Origin: JARBUG01 sp035628915
GTDB taxonomy: Bacteria > Bacillota > Sulfobacillia > Symbiobacteriales > Symbiobacteriaceae
Reading direction: 5' to 3'
Length of the DNA stretch: 64,000 nt
NCBI GenBank assembly: GCA_035628915.1
Contig: DASPIW010000060.1
Coordinates: 3,174 to 67,173, forward strand
Both the position numbers and the translations under genes were made by a program. The notes beneath the pieces were generated by a model. It was not told the DNA's origin and did no database searches. It was given only the letters and a program-made list of their open reading frames with translations. This document shows positions 7,967 to 17,000 of this stretch, in pieces; position 1 is the stretch's first letter; every line of letters starts with the position of its first letter.

Positions 7967-10099
7967 TCACGACTCCGAGGCGACATCTGCTGACGATGCC
8001 CAGTTCGGGCGAATCTCCGTCCAGCTCCTCCCCCCGTCGGTGGTGACCCACAGTTTTCCCTGTACTGCGAAGCCGGTTCGTTCATCGAGGAATTGCACGG
8101 ACGCCAGGGCTGACAGGTCAATCTCCCAGGGCACAGGCTCCCATGTTCGGCCCCCGTCGCGGGTCCAGTTCAAAGTCCGAAGTTCATACTCGCCGATGTA
8201 TGCCACCTTTGGCGAAAGGAAAGCGGGACGCCGCTCGCCATCCCATTCCGACCGCTTCTCCCAGGTCCGGCCGCCGTCCGATGTCCAATAGAGCACCCGC
8301 GAACCCAGGCGCATCCCCTCCGTCCGTACACCGGCCGCCGTGAAGTAGCCCTCCGCCGGATTGAGGAAGGTCGGTGCCCAGACCCAGACCTGATCCCCCT
8401 CCGGCAGGTCCACGGTCGCCGGGCTCCAGGTCCGCCCCCCGTCCTCGGTTCGCCAGAGACCCACCCGGCCAGGCCCCACTGCCCAACCGTGAAGTTGGTC
8501 GGCGAACTGCACTTCCAGTGCCGCTGGGAGCCCGGAGTCCGCGTCGCTCACCATCTGCCAGGAGCGCCCGCCGTCACGGGTCTGGTACAAGGAGCCGCGG
8601 TTTGTGACTTCAGGGTACTTTGGCTGAACCAGCGCCCACCCGGTCTGTTCGTCTACAAAGGTCAGCGCCGCCGGACGGGCGAAGGCGTACGGAGCTTTCA
8701 CTTCCGAAGCCGCCCAGGTCTGCCCGCCATCGACGCTGCACAAGAGGGTGAGGTGGCTGCTGTCCGAAGTCCAGCGGCCGTCGGGCCCGGTGCTGTCGCA
8801 CCCCAATGCCACCGCCGCAGTATTGTTGTCAAAATACTCCGCCTGGCGCCGGTAGAGGCGTCCGGTGCAGCGCTGCATGGCGCCCGGGGTAACATCCCAC
8901 CATGTCGCCCCGCCATCGCCGGTTCGCAGAATACGCCCGGCCCAGTCAACCCCCCACCCCTCCGTCGGTGACCACATCTTGGCGGAGCGAAGCAGCAGGG
9001 TCTGCCGCTCTGCATTGCCCTCGACCGGGGGAGTGACCTCCCCCGAGTAGACCACAGCCCAGCGCTTCCCGCCCTCCTGCCGGAAATCGGCACGCCCCCC
9101 ATCTGGGGTGAGCACCGGGTCAGCAACAGCGGGGCGCACTTCAGCCCAGAACTCCAGCCGGACAGGCTCAGCCGGCGGCTCCGGCCACCACAACTGCCAC
9201 ATGTGGTAGTTGCTCTCCTGGTTCAGGGCAGGGAAGATCTGAAGCGGCGCCTCACCTGGCGCAGCCTGTGCACGGTATACCCGCCACTCGCCGTAGTCGG
9301 TGCCACCGACCTGAATAGCCAGTGACAGCGGCCATGTGGGGTGCTCGGGGATAACAGGATGATTGCCGCTATAGCCCATCTCGGGCGCCCGGGCAACAGC
9401 TTTCACCTCGTTGCCGGCCCATTGTGCCTCCACGTCCACTCCGATCTCCTGCCAGGTCCGGGCCATCAGATCAACCACATACGTCGTTGTGGGCCGCGTA
9501 GATGGCTTGTTGCAGCCGTCACACCGATCGGTCTCCACCAGGATCCGACTGCCATCGGGGGAAGGGACCCAGTGTGTCGCCACCCGCCCGGAGAAAATCT
9601 CCGGCATGAACGGAGCAATTTGGCCGGTTTCGGGCTGAAACTCCAGCCAGGTGTCCTGCCAAGGCTGGCCGTAGCGGACATAGTAGAGCAGGGTGCCCTG
9701 TGCCGACCAACGAACCACAGGTTCACTCAACTGATGAATCTCCGGTGCCACATACCACGCCCGGTCACCGGCGTCGGAGAGAAGCCATAGCTCCTGGGTG
9801 TGCGGCCACCTGCCGGGAAGAAGGACGGCTCCCCACTTGCCATCCGGCGACGCTGAGCGCCAGCCGAAGCTATCCTTCCGCAGCTCGTTTGGCAGCTGCT
9901 CTACGGAGACGGCTGTGCCAGGCCGAAATTGCGGTCGCACGACCTCCGCCGGGGCCGGCGCCGGCTCCGGGGGCGGGTTCGGCGCCGGCGACGGCGCCTC
10001 CGCCACAGGGGCCGGGGGAGCGGGGCTCTGCTGAGGCGGACTCTGTCGCGTACACCCCATTATTGCCACTACCAACAAGCAAGCCAGGCCTCGCTTCAC
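7967..10099 (-). CDS. secreted lipoprotein with BNR/Ycf48-type beta-propeller repeats
   Basis: A 710-residue protein with a lipoprotein signal (MKRGLACLLVVAIMGC, Cys16 as the lipidation site) and a Pro/Ala-rich linker (about 20-55). A long beta-rich region follows in which the Asp-box pattern DGGxTW recurs at least six times in the C-terminal half (DGGATW, DGGQTW, DGGRSW, DGGRTW). Asp-box and Ycf48-like folds are extracellular beta-propellers; function here is unknown. The N-terminal half has WD40-like SPDGKW and SPDGSR turns. The GTG start has GGGGGGAGGTGAG upstream. It lies directly downstream of a foldback element and rpoC. Confidence 0.8.
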   Translation of the reverse strand: MKRGLACLLVVAIMGCTRQSPPQQSPAPPAPVAEAPSPAPNPPPEPAPAPAEVVRPQFRPGTAVSVEQLPNELRKDSFGWRSASPDGKWGAVLLPGRWPHTQELWLLSDAGDRAWYVAPEIHQLSEPVVRWSAQGTLLYYVRYGQPWQDTWLEFQPETGQIAPFMPEIFSGRVATHWVPSPDGSRILVETDRCDGCNKPSTRPTTTYVVDLMARTWQEIGVDVEAQWAGNEVKAVARAPEMGYSGNHPVIPEHPTWPLSLAIQVGGTDYGEWRVYRAQAAPGEAPLQIFPALNQESNYHMWQLWWPEPPAEPVRLEFWAEVRPAVADPVLTPDGGRADFRQEGGKRWAVVYSGEVTPPVEGNAERQTLLLRSAKMWSPTEGWGVDWAGRILRTGDGGATWWDVTPGAMQRCTGRLYRRQAEYFDNNTAAVALGCDSTGPDGRWTSDSSHLTLLCSVDGGQTWAASEVKAPYAFARPAALTFVDEQTGWALVQPKYPEVTNRGSLYQTRDGGRSWQMVSDADSGLPAALEVQFADQLHGWAVGPGRVGLWRTEDGGRTWSPATVDLPEGDQVWVWAPTFLNPAEGYFTAAGVRTEGMRLGSRVLYWTSDGGRTWEKRSEWDGERRPAFLSPKVAYIGEYELRTLNWTRDGGRTWEPVPWEIDLSALASVQFLDERTGFAVQGKLWVTTDGGRSWTEIRPNWASSADVASES

Positions 10100-10153
10100 G
10101 GAAGCTCACCTCCCCCCTTTGACGCCAGCCATTACGGTATTGTTGCGCAAAAT

Positions 10154-10181
10154 GGGCCCGCCCGAAACGTCGGTCGGGCCC
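10154..10181 (-). terminator. terminator-like hairpin, copy 2
   Basis: GGGCCCGCCCGA pairs with TCGGTCGGGCCC with one mismatch and is followed on the minus strand by ATTTTG. The arm sequence is nearly the same as in the rpoC terminator at 10483-10511, and the two hairpins bracket the foldback element between them. Confidence 0.55.
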
Positions 10182-10195
10182 TCAGGGCCTGCCCC

Positions 10196-10467
10196 GGGGC
10201 CAACGCCCTGCACAGCCGAGCAGCCGGATGCATGAAGATAGCTGCCGCATTCACTCGGCGACCTGCTAGCCCGGGCGCCGGGGCCGACCAAGAGTTGAGG
10301 CGGCGCCGAAACGAAGTGAAGCGCCGAGGCCCGGAGGGGCCGTCTGCGGAACGTGCAGACGGCCCCCCGGCCCCGGCGCCCGGGCGTCATTACGGGCTAG
10401 CGGAGCCGATGGCGCGGCGGCGTCTTCATGCATCCGGCTGCGCCCCCCGGTGCAGGGCGTTGACCCC
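10196..10467. repeat. 272-bp multi-arm foldback element
   Basis: The whole interval folds on itself. Arms from outside in: 10196-10212 with 10451-10467 (16 of 17; the one mismatch becomes a G-U pair in minus-strand RNA). Next, CAGCCGGATGCATGAAGA (10221-10238) with 10423-10440, perfect. Then GCTAGCCCG (10265-10273) with 10393-10401, and GGCGCCGGGGCCG (10274-10286) with 10368-10380. The tip carries two hairpins: CGGCGC/GCGCCG (10301-10326) and GGGGCCGTCTGC/GCAGACGGCCCC (10336-10366). It codes for no plausible protein. A structured RNA transcribed with rpoC, or a non-autonomous mobile foldback, are the leading readings. Confidence 0.8.
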
Positions 10468-10476
10468 GAAAAGGCC

Positions 10477-10511
10477 AAAAAGGGGCCCGACCGGAAAACC
10501 CGGTCGGGCCC
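10477..10511 (-). terminator. rpoC terminator
   Basis: Twelve-base-pair stem GGGCCCGACCGG / CCGGTCGGGCCC (10483-10494 with 10500-10511) just after the rpoC stop, followed on the minus strand by CTTTTTGG. A good intrinsic terminator for the rpoBC unit. Confidence 0.8.
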
Positions 10512-10517
10512 TGCCAA

Positions 10518-13500
10518 CTAGTCGTCGCTGCCTTCGAGCTGTTCAGCGTAAACCTCGTCCTCGGTCATGACCCGGATGCTGCGGTAACGGTTCATTCCCG
10601 TACCAGCCGGCACCAGCTTGCCGATGATGACGTTCTCCTTGAGGCCGAGCAGCGGGTCCCGCTTGCCCTTAATGGCCGCATCGGTCAACACGCGGGTCGT
10701 TTCCTGGAACGAAGCGGCAGACAGGAAGGAGTCGGTGGCGAGCGAGGCCTTGGTGATGCCGAGCAACATCGGCCGTGCTACGGCAGGCACGCCGCCGTCC
10801 ATGATCACCCGCTCGTTCTCGTCCTCGAAGTCGAAGATGTCGGTGAACTGGCCGGGCAGCAGTTCGGTGTCGCCCGGGTCCTCCACCTTGACCTTGCGCA
10901 GCATCTGGCGAACCATGACCTCGATGTGCTTGTCGTTAATATCCACGCCCTGCAGGTTATAAACCTTCTGCACTTCGCGCAACAGGTACATCTGCACGCC
11001 GCGGAGACCCTTGACACGCAGCAGGTCATGCGGGTTGACGGAGCCTTCGGTCAGCTCGTCGCCGGCCTCCACGTAAGATCCGTCGCGCGCCTTGACACGG
11101 GCGCCGTACGGGATGGAGTAGGTGGTCGCTTCACCGTCTTCCGACGTGATGGTGATCTCCTTGCGGCCCTTGTTGTCGGCGATGCTAACCTGGCCGTCGA
11201 GTTCGGCGATGACCGCCTGGCCCTTGGGCTTACGGGCTTCAAAGAGTTCTTCGACGCGGGGGAGACCCTGGGTGATGTCGTCGCCAGCCACACCGCCGGT
11301 GTGGAAGGTACGCATCGTCAGCTGGGTGCCCGGCTCGCCGATGGACTGCGCTGCGATGATGCCGACAGCCTCGCCCACGTCGACCAGGCGCCCGGTGGCC
11401 AGGTTGCGGCCGTAGCACAGGCGGCAGGTGCCGAAGCGCGAGCGGCAGGTCAGGACCGAGCGAATCGTGACTTCGGTGATGCCCGAAGCCTTGACCTTCT
11501 CGGCCAGTTCCTCGTCGATCATCTCGTTGGCGTAAACGATGATCTCGCCGGTCTCGGGATGCTCGACGTCGTACAGAGCCACGCGGCCGATGATGTGCGG
11601 CGTAATGGGCTCGGTGACGGTCTCGCCTTCCTTCTGCTCGACCCAGGTGATGCCTGCAGTGGTGCCGCAGTCGTCCTCACGGACGATCACATCCTGGGCG
11701 ACGTCGACCAGACGGCGGGTCAGGTAACCCGAGTCTGCCGTACGGAGCGCCGTGTCGGCCAGGCCCTTGCGGGTGCCGTGCGTGGAGAGGAAGTACTCCA
11801 GGACGGTCAGGCCTTCGCGGAAGTTCGCCTTGACGGGCAGTTCGACGATCTTGCCGGAGGGGTCGGCCATCAGGCCGCGCATGCCGGCGAGCTGCGTAAT
11901 CTGCGAAATGTTGCCGCGGGCGCCGGACTTCATCATCATATTGACGGGGTTGAAGTCCTCCATGGTCTTGACCAGGGTCTTGGTGACGGCGTCCTTGGCT
12001 TCCGTCCAGATGGCGATGACCCGCTGGTAGCGCTCGTCGTTGGTGATGAGGCCGCGCTTGTAATTGCGCTCGACCTCTTCAACCCGCTTCTCGGCGTCTC
12101 CCAGGATCGTGGCCTTCTCAGCCGGCACCCGGATGTCGGCGATCGCAATCGTGGAGCCGGACCGGGTGGCGAACTTGAAGCCAAGCTGCTTGATGTTGTC
12201 CGTCTGCTCCGCGGTCTTCACGGTCCCGAGACGCCGATAGGCCATGTCGATGATCTTGCCCATCTGCTTCTTCTCGACGACGACGTTCATATACCGGAGC
12301 TTCGGATGGAGGATTTCGTTGAAGATCATGCGGCCGACGGTCGTCTTGACCCGCTTGCCGGCCACGGAGCCCCAGTTGTCCTTGTGCTCCCACCACTCCT
12401 CCGACCCTTCCTCCAATTCCGGAGGCGGAGCGGGGAAGCGGATTTCAACCCAGGTGTGCAGGTCCATCGCACCGGTCTGGTAGGCCATAATCGCCTCATG
12501 CGGGTGGCTGTAGGAAGCCGCCGGCGGGGCGTCGGGCTTCGCCAGGGTCAGGTAGTACGAACCGAGCAGCATATCCTTGGACGGCGTGATGACAGGGGCG
12601 CCGTCCTTGGGGTTGAGGATGTTGTGGGCCGCCAGCATGAGAACGCGGGCTTCGGCCTGCGCCTCGGCGGAAAGCGGCACGTGAACGGCCATCTGGTCGC
12701 CGTCAAAGTCGGCGTTGTACGCCGTGCAGACGAGCGGATGGATGTTGATGGCCTTGCCCTCGACGAGCACCGGCTCGAACGCCTGAATGCCCAGGCGGTG
12801 CAGGGTTGGGGCACGGTTGAGGAGGACGGGATGTTCCTTGATGACGTCCTCAAGCACGTCCCAGACTTCGGGCTTCACCCGCTCCACCATGCGCTTGGCG
12901 CTTTTGATGTTGTGGGCGTAGCCTTCGTTGACCAGCTTCTTCATAACGAAGGGTTTGAAGAGTTCCAGGGCCATCTCCTTGGGGAGACCGCACTGGTGCA
13001 GCTTCATGTGTGGGCCGACCACGATGACCGAACGGCCGGAGTAGTCGACGCGCTTGCCCAGCAGGTTCTGGCGGAACCGGCCCTGCTTGCCCTTGAGCAT
13101 GTCGCTCAGGGACTTAAGGGGGCGGTTGCCGGGGCCCGTCACCGGGCGCCCGCGGCGGCCGTTGTCAATCAGGGCGTCCACTGCTTCCTGGAGCATGCGC
13201 TTTTCGTTGCGGACGATGATGTCCGGAGCACCCAGGTCCAGGAGCCGCTTGAGGCGGTTGTTGCGGTTGATGACCCGACGGTACAGGTCGTTCAGGTCGG
13301 AGGTGGCGAACCGGCCGCCGTCGAGCTGTACCATGGGGCGCAGGTCGGGCGGTATGACCGGAATGACGTCCAGGACCATCCAGGACGGGTCATTGCCGGA
13401 CTTGCGGAACGCCTCGACCACGTCCAGGCGGCGGATCGCGCGGATCTTGCGCTGGCCGGAGACGGTCTTCAGCTCGTGGCGCAGTTCGCCGGAGAGCTTG

Positions 13501-14054
13501 TCGAGATCGAGTTCCTCCAACAGCTTCTTGATCGCTTCGGCGCCCATGCCGGCCTTGAACTGGTTGCCATACTTCTCGCGGTACTCCCGGTACTCGTTCT
13601 CCGTCAGAAGCTGCTTCTCCATGAGCGGGGTGTTGCCAGGATCGATCACGATATAGCTGGCGAAGTAAAGCACCTTTTCCAGCGCGCGGGGGCTGATGTC
13701 GAGAATCAGGCCCATGCGGGACGGAATGCCCTTGAAATACCAGATATGCGAAACCGGAGCCGCCAGTTCGATGTGGCCCATGCGCTCCCGGCGGACCTTG
13801 GCCCGGGTAACTTCCACGCCGCAGCGGTCGCAGACGATGCCCTTGTAACGGACCCGCTTATACTTGCCGCAGTGGCATTCCCAGTCGCGCTGCGGACCGA
13901 AGATCTTCTCGCAGAACAGGCCTTCACGCTCGGGTTTCAGCGTCCGGTAGTTGATCGTCTCAGGCTTCTTGACCTCACCCCGGGACCAGTTCCGGATCCG
14001 CTCGGGAGAGGCGAGGCCGATTCGCATCGAGTCAAAGTAATTGACGTCAAGCAC
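10518..14054 (-). CDS. rpoC: RNA polymerase beta-prime subunit
   Basis: The 1178-residue beta-prime subunit is complete. It has the N-terminal zinc site CHCG...CDRCG (about 60-80) and the catalytic NADFDGDQMAVH (about 450), whose three Asp residues bind magnesium. The C-terminal region includes the second zinc site CRSRFGTCRLCYG and the AQSIGEPGTQLTMRTFHTGG trigger-loop region. The start is GTG with GGGGAGG 10 nt upstream. It begins 16 nt after the rpoB stop, and a strong terminator follows the stop. Confidence 0.98.
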   Translation of the reverse strand: MLDVNYFDSMRIGLASPERIRNWSRGEVKKPETINYRTLKPEREGLFCEKIFGPQRDWECHCGKYKRVRYKGIVCDRCGVEVTRAKVRRERMGHIELAAPVSHIWYFKGIPSRMGLILDISPRALEKVLYFASYIVIDPGNTPLMEKQLLTENEYREYREKYGNQFKAGMGAEAIKKLLEELDLDKLSGELRHELKTVSGQRKIRAIRRLDVVEAFRKSGNDPSWMVLDVIPVIPPDLRPMVQLDGGRFATSDLNDLYRRVINRNNRLKRLLDLGAPDIIVRNEKRMLQEAVDALIDNGRRGRPVTGPGNRPLKSLSDMLKGKQGRFRQNLLGKRVDYSGRSVIVVGPHMKLHQCGLPKEMALELFKPFVMKKLVNEGYAHNIKSAKRMVERVKPEVWDVLEDVIKEHPVLLNRAPTLHRLGIQAFEPVLVEGKAINIHPLVCTAYNADFDGDQMAVHVPLSAEAQAEARVLMLAAHNILNPKDGAPVITPSKDMLLGSYYLTLAKPDAPPAASYSHPHEAIMAYQTGAMDLHTWVEIRFPAPPPELEEGSEEWWEHKDNWGSVAGKRVKTTVGRMIFNEILHPKLRYMNVVVEKKQMGKIIDMAYRRLGTVKTAEQTDNIKQLGFKFATRSGSTIAIADIRVPAEKATILGDAEKRVEEVERNYKRGLITNDERYQRVIAIWTEAKDAVTKTLVKTMEDFNPVNMMMKSGARGNISQITQLAGMRGLMADPSGKIVELPVKANFREGLTVLEYFLSTHGTRKGLADTALRTADSGYLTRRLVDVAQDVIVREDDCGTTAGITWVEQKEGETVTEPITPHIIGRVALYDVEHPETGEIIVYANEMIDEELAEKVKASGITEVTIRSVLTCRSRFGTCRLCYGRNLATGRLVDVGEAVGIIAAQSIGEPGTQLTMRTFHTGGVAGDDITQGLPRVEELFEARKPKGQAVIAELDGQVSIADNKGRKEITITSEDGEATTYSIPYGARVKARDGSYVEAGDELTEGSVNPHDLLRVKGLRGVQMYLLREVQKVYNLQGVDINDKHIEVMVRQMLRKVKVEDPGDTELLPGQFTDIFDFEDENERVIMDGGVPAVARPMLLGITKASLATDSFLSAASFQETTRVLTDAAIKGKRDPLLGLKENVIIGKLVPAGTGMNRYRSIRVMTEDEVYAEQLEGSDD

Positions 14055-14070
14055 CGATCAGCAACCTCCC

Positions 14071-17000
14071 CTACCGGTCTTCATCATCTTCGCCAAGGTC
14101 GTAGTCGTTCTTACGGCCACGCCGGCGACCGACCACATCGTCCTCGTCGTCCTCGTCATCGGCAGCGGGCTCCTCATCTTCGTAGTCGTCCAGGCCGCCC
14201 AGCGTCGTCCGGCGGCGGCCGGCAGCAGGCTTACGGGCGGCAGTGCGGCCGCGGGTGAAAGGAGCGCGGGATTCATCTTCGTCCTCTTCTTCTTCATCAG
14301 AGAAGAGTTCGTCTTCCTCGAAGTCCTCGTCGTCATCGGTGACGGGACGGCGCCGGGCCACGGGAGGCTCAGCCGGCACGGGCCGGATGGGCTTAATGGC
14401 GTTCTTGAGGGTCGATGCCACCTTCTCCAGCTCTTCGGGAGCCAGGGGGGCGTCATCATCCTCTTCGGCTTCTTCCTCGTCTTCGTCGTCCAGGCCGGCC
14501 TCGGGTTCGGCCACACCTTCCTTCGCTGCCTCAGGCGCCGGGTACTCGTCTTCGCCCAGCGGCAGATCCATGTCGCGGGCAGACTGCTCGACGTCCTCAT
14601 CCAGCTCACGCAGTTCGATCTCCTCGTCCTGCTCGTTGAGGACCTTGACGTCCAGACCAAGGGACTGGAGTTCCTTGATCAGCACCTTGAAGGATTCGGG
14701 GACACCGGGCTCGGGCACGTTCTCGCCCTTGACGATGGCCTCGTAGGTCTTCACGCGGCCGACCACGTCGTCGGACTTGACCGTGAGGAGCTCCTGCAGG
14801 GTGTAAGCGGCGCCGTAGGCTTCCAGCGCCCAGACTTCCATTTCGCCGAAGCGCTGGCCGCCAAACTGGGCCTTGCCGCCCAGCGGCTGCTGGGTGACCA
14901 GGGAGTAGGGGCCGGTGGAGCGGGCGTGAATCTTGTCGTCGACGAGGTGGAGCAGCTTCAGCATGTACTTGAAGCCGACCGTCACTTCGTTGTCGAGGGG
15001 CTCACCAGTCTTGCCGTCGTACAGGATGGTCTTGCCGTTTTCGGGCAGCCCCGCCTGGCGCAGAAGGCCCTTGATGTCGTCCTCGTGGGCGCCGTCAAAG
15101 ACCGGGGATGCAACGTGCAGGCCCAGAGCCTGAGCCGCCCAGCCCAGGTGGATCTCCATGACCTGGCCGATGTTCATGCGGGAAGGCACGCCCAGCGGCG
15201 TCAGAATGATCTGGATGGGGGTGCCGTCGGGCAGGAACGGCATATCCTCTTCGGGCACGATGACCGAAATGACGCCCTTGTTGCCGTGGCGTCCGGCCAT
15301 TTTGTCACCCTGGGAGATCTTGCGCTTTTGAGCGATGTAGACACGGACCAGTTGGTTGACGCCGGGGGAGAGCTCGTCGCCGTTCTCCCGCGTGAAGACC
15401 TTCACGTCAACCACGATGCCGGACTCGCCGTGCGGCACGCGCAGGGAGGTGTCACGCACTTCGCGGGCCTTTTCACCGAAGATTGCGCGCAGGAGGCGCT
15501 CTTCGGCCGTCAGCTCGGTTTCACCCTTGGGGGTGACCTTGCCGACCAGAATGTCGCCGGGGCGGACTTCGGCGCCGATGCGGATGATGCCGCGCTCGTC
15601 GAGGTCCTTCAGGACTTCTTCGCCCACGTTCGGGATGTCACGGGTGATCTCTTCAGGGCCCAGCTTGGTGTCCCGGGCTTCACACTCATGCTCCTCGATG
15701 TGGATCGAGGTAAAGACGTCTTCCTTCACCAGCTTTTCGTTGATGATGATGGCGTCCTCGTAGTTGTAGCCTTCCCAGCACATGTAGGCAATGAGGATAT
15801 TCCGACCGAGGGCCAGTTCGCCGCCGTCGGTGGACGGGCCGTCAGCCAGGACGTCGCCCCGCTTGACGCGCTGACCCGTACGGGCAAGCGGCCGCTGGTT
15901 GATGCTGGTGCCCTGGTTGGACCGGGTGTACTTGGTCAGCTTATACTTCTTCACCTGGCCGTCGTCCTGGTGGACGATGACTTCGTTGGCAGTGGCCCGG
16001 ACGATGACGCCGTCGCCCTCGGAGATGGCGCAAACGCCGGAGTCCCAGGCGGACCGGTACTCCATGCCCGTGCCGACGAACGGCGCCTGGGTGCGGAGCA
16101 GAGGCACGGCCTGACGCTGCATGTTCGAGCCCATGAGGGCGCGGGAGGCGTCGTCGTTCTCGAGGAACGGGATGAGCGCCGTCGCGATTGACACGACTTG
16201 CTTGGGCGAAACATCCATGTAGTCGACCTGCTCGGGCGGAACGCGCAGAATGTCGTGCTTGTAGCGGACGGTGATCCGCGTGTTGACGAACCAGCCGTTT
16301 TCGGCGATGGGCTCGTTGGCCTGGGCAACGACGTTCTCGTCTTCCTCGTCAGCCGTCAGGTAGACGATTTCGCTCGTAATTTGCCGGGTCTCTTTATCCA
16401 CGCGGCGGTATGGCGTCTCGACGAAACCGTACTCGTTGATGCGCGCAAAAGTGGCCATGGCGCCGATCAGACCGATGTTCGGACCTTCAGGCGTCTCAAT
16501 GGGGCACATCCGGCCATAATGGCTATGGTGGACGTCGCGGACTTCAAAGCCGGCGCGCTCACGGGAGAGACCGCCGGGGCCCAGGGCCGAAAGGCGGCGC
16601 TTATGGGTGAGTTCGGCCAGCGGGTTCGTCTGGTCCATGAACTGCGAGAGCTGGGAGGAGCCGAAGAACTCCTTGACGGCGGCCACCACCGGGCGAATGT
16701 TGATCAGTGCCTGCGGGGTGATGATGTCGACGTCCTGAATGGTCATGCGCTCCTTGACCACGCGCTCCATACGCGCCAAACCGATGCGGAACTGGTTCTG
16801 CAGCAGTTCACCGACGGAGCGGAGGCGGCGGTTGCCCAGGTGGTCGATGTCGTCGACGGTGCCAAGGCCCTTGAAGAGCGTCACCATGAAGTTAATGGCA
16901 GCGATGATGTCATCCTTGGTGATGGTCTTCTGCGTCATGGGCGGCTGACCGTTGGAGACAATACGAACCACGGAGCCGTCGCGCAGCTTCGCGGTAAGCC

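Noticed and set aside
10106..10570. Open frames on both strands across the foldback element
   Set aside because: Arg/Pro/Gly-rich low-complexity translations that merely follow GC-rich palindromes; no ribosome site or family resemblance.
10926..14258. Very long plus-strand open frame (1110 codons) opposite rpoC
   Set aside because: It is a shadow of the rpoC codon pattern in GC-rich DNA; rpoC motifs are unmistakable on the other strand and no start signal is present.
14041..16191. Long plus-strand open frame (716 codons) opposite rpoB
   Set aside because: Antisense shadow of rpoB with no domain features.
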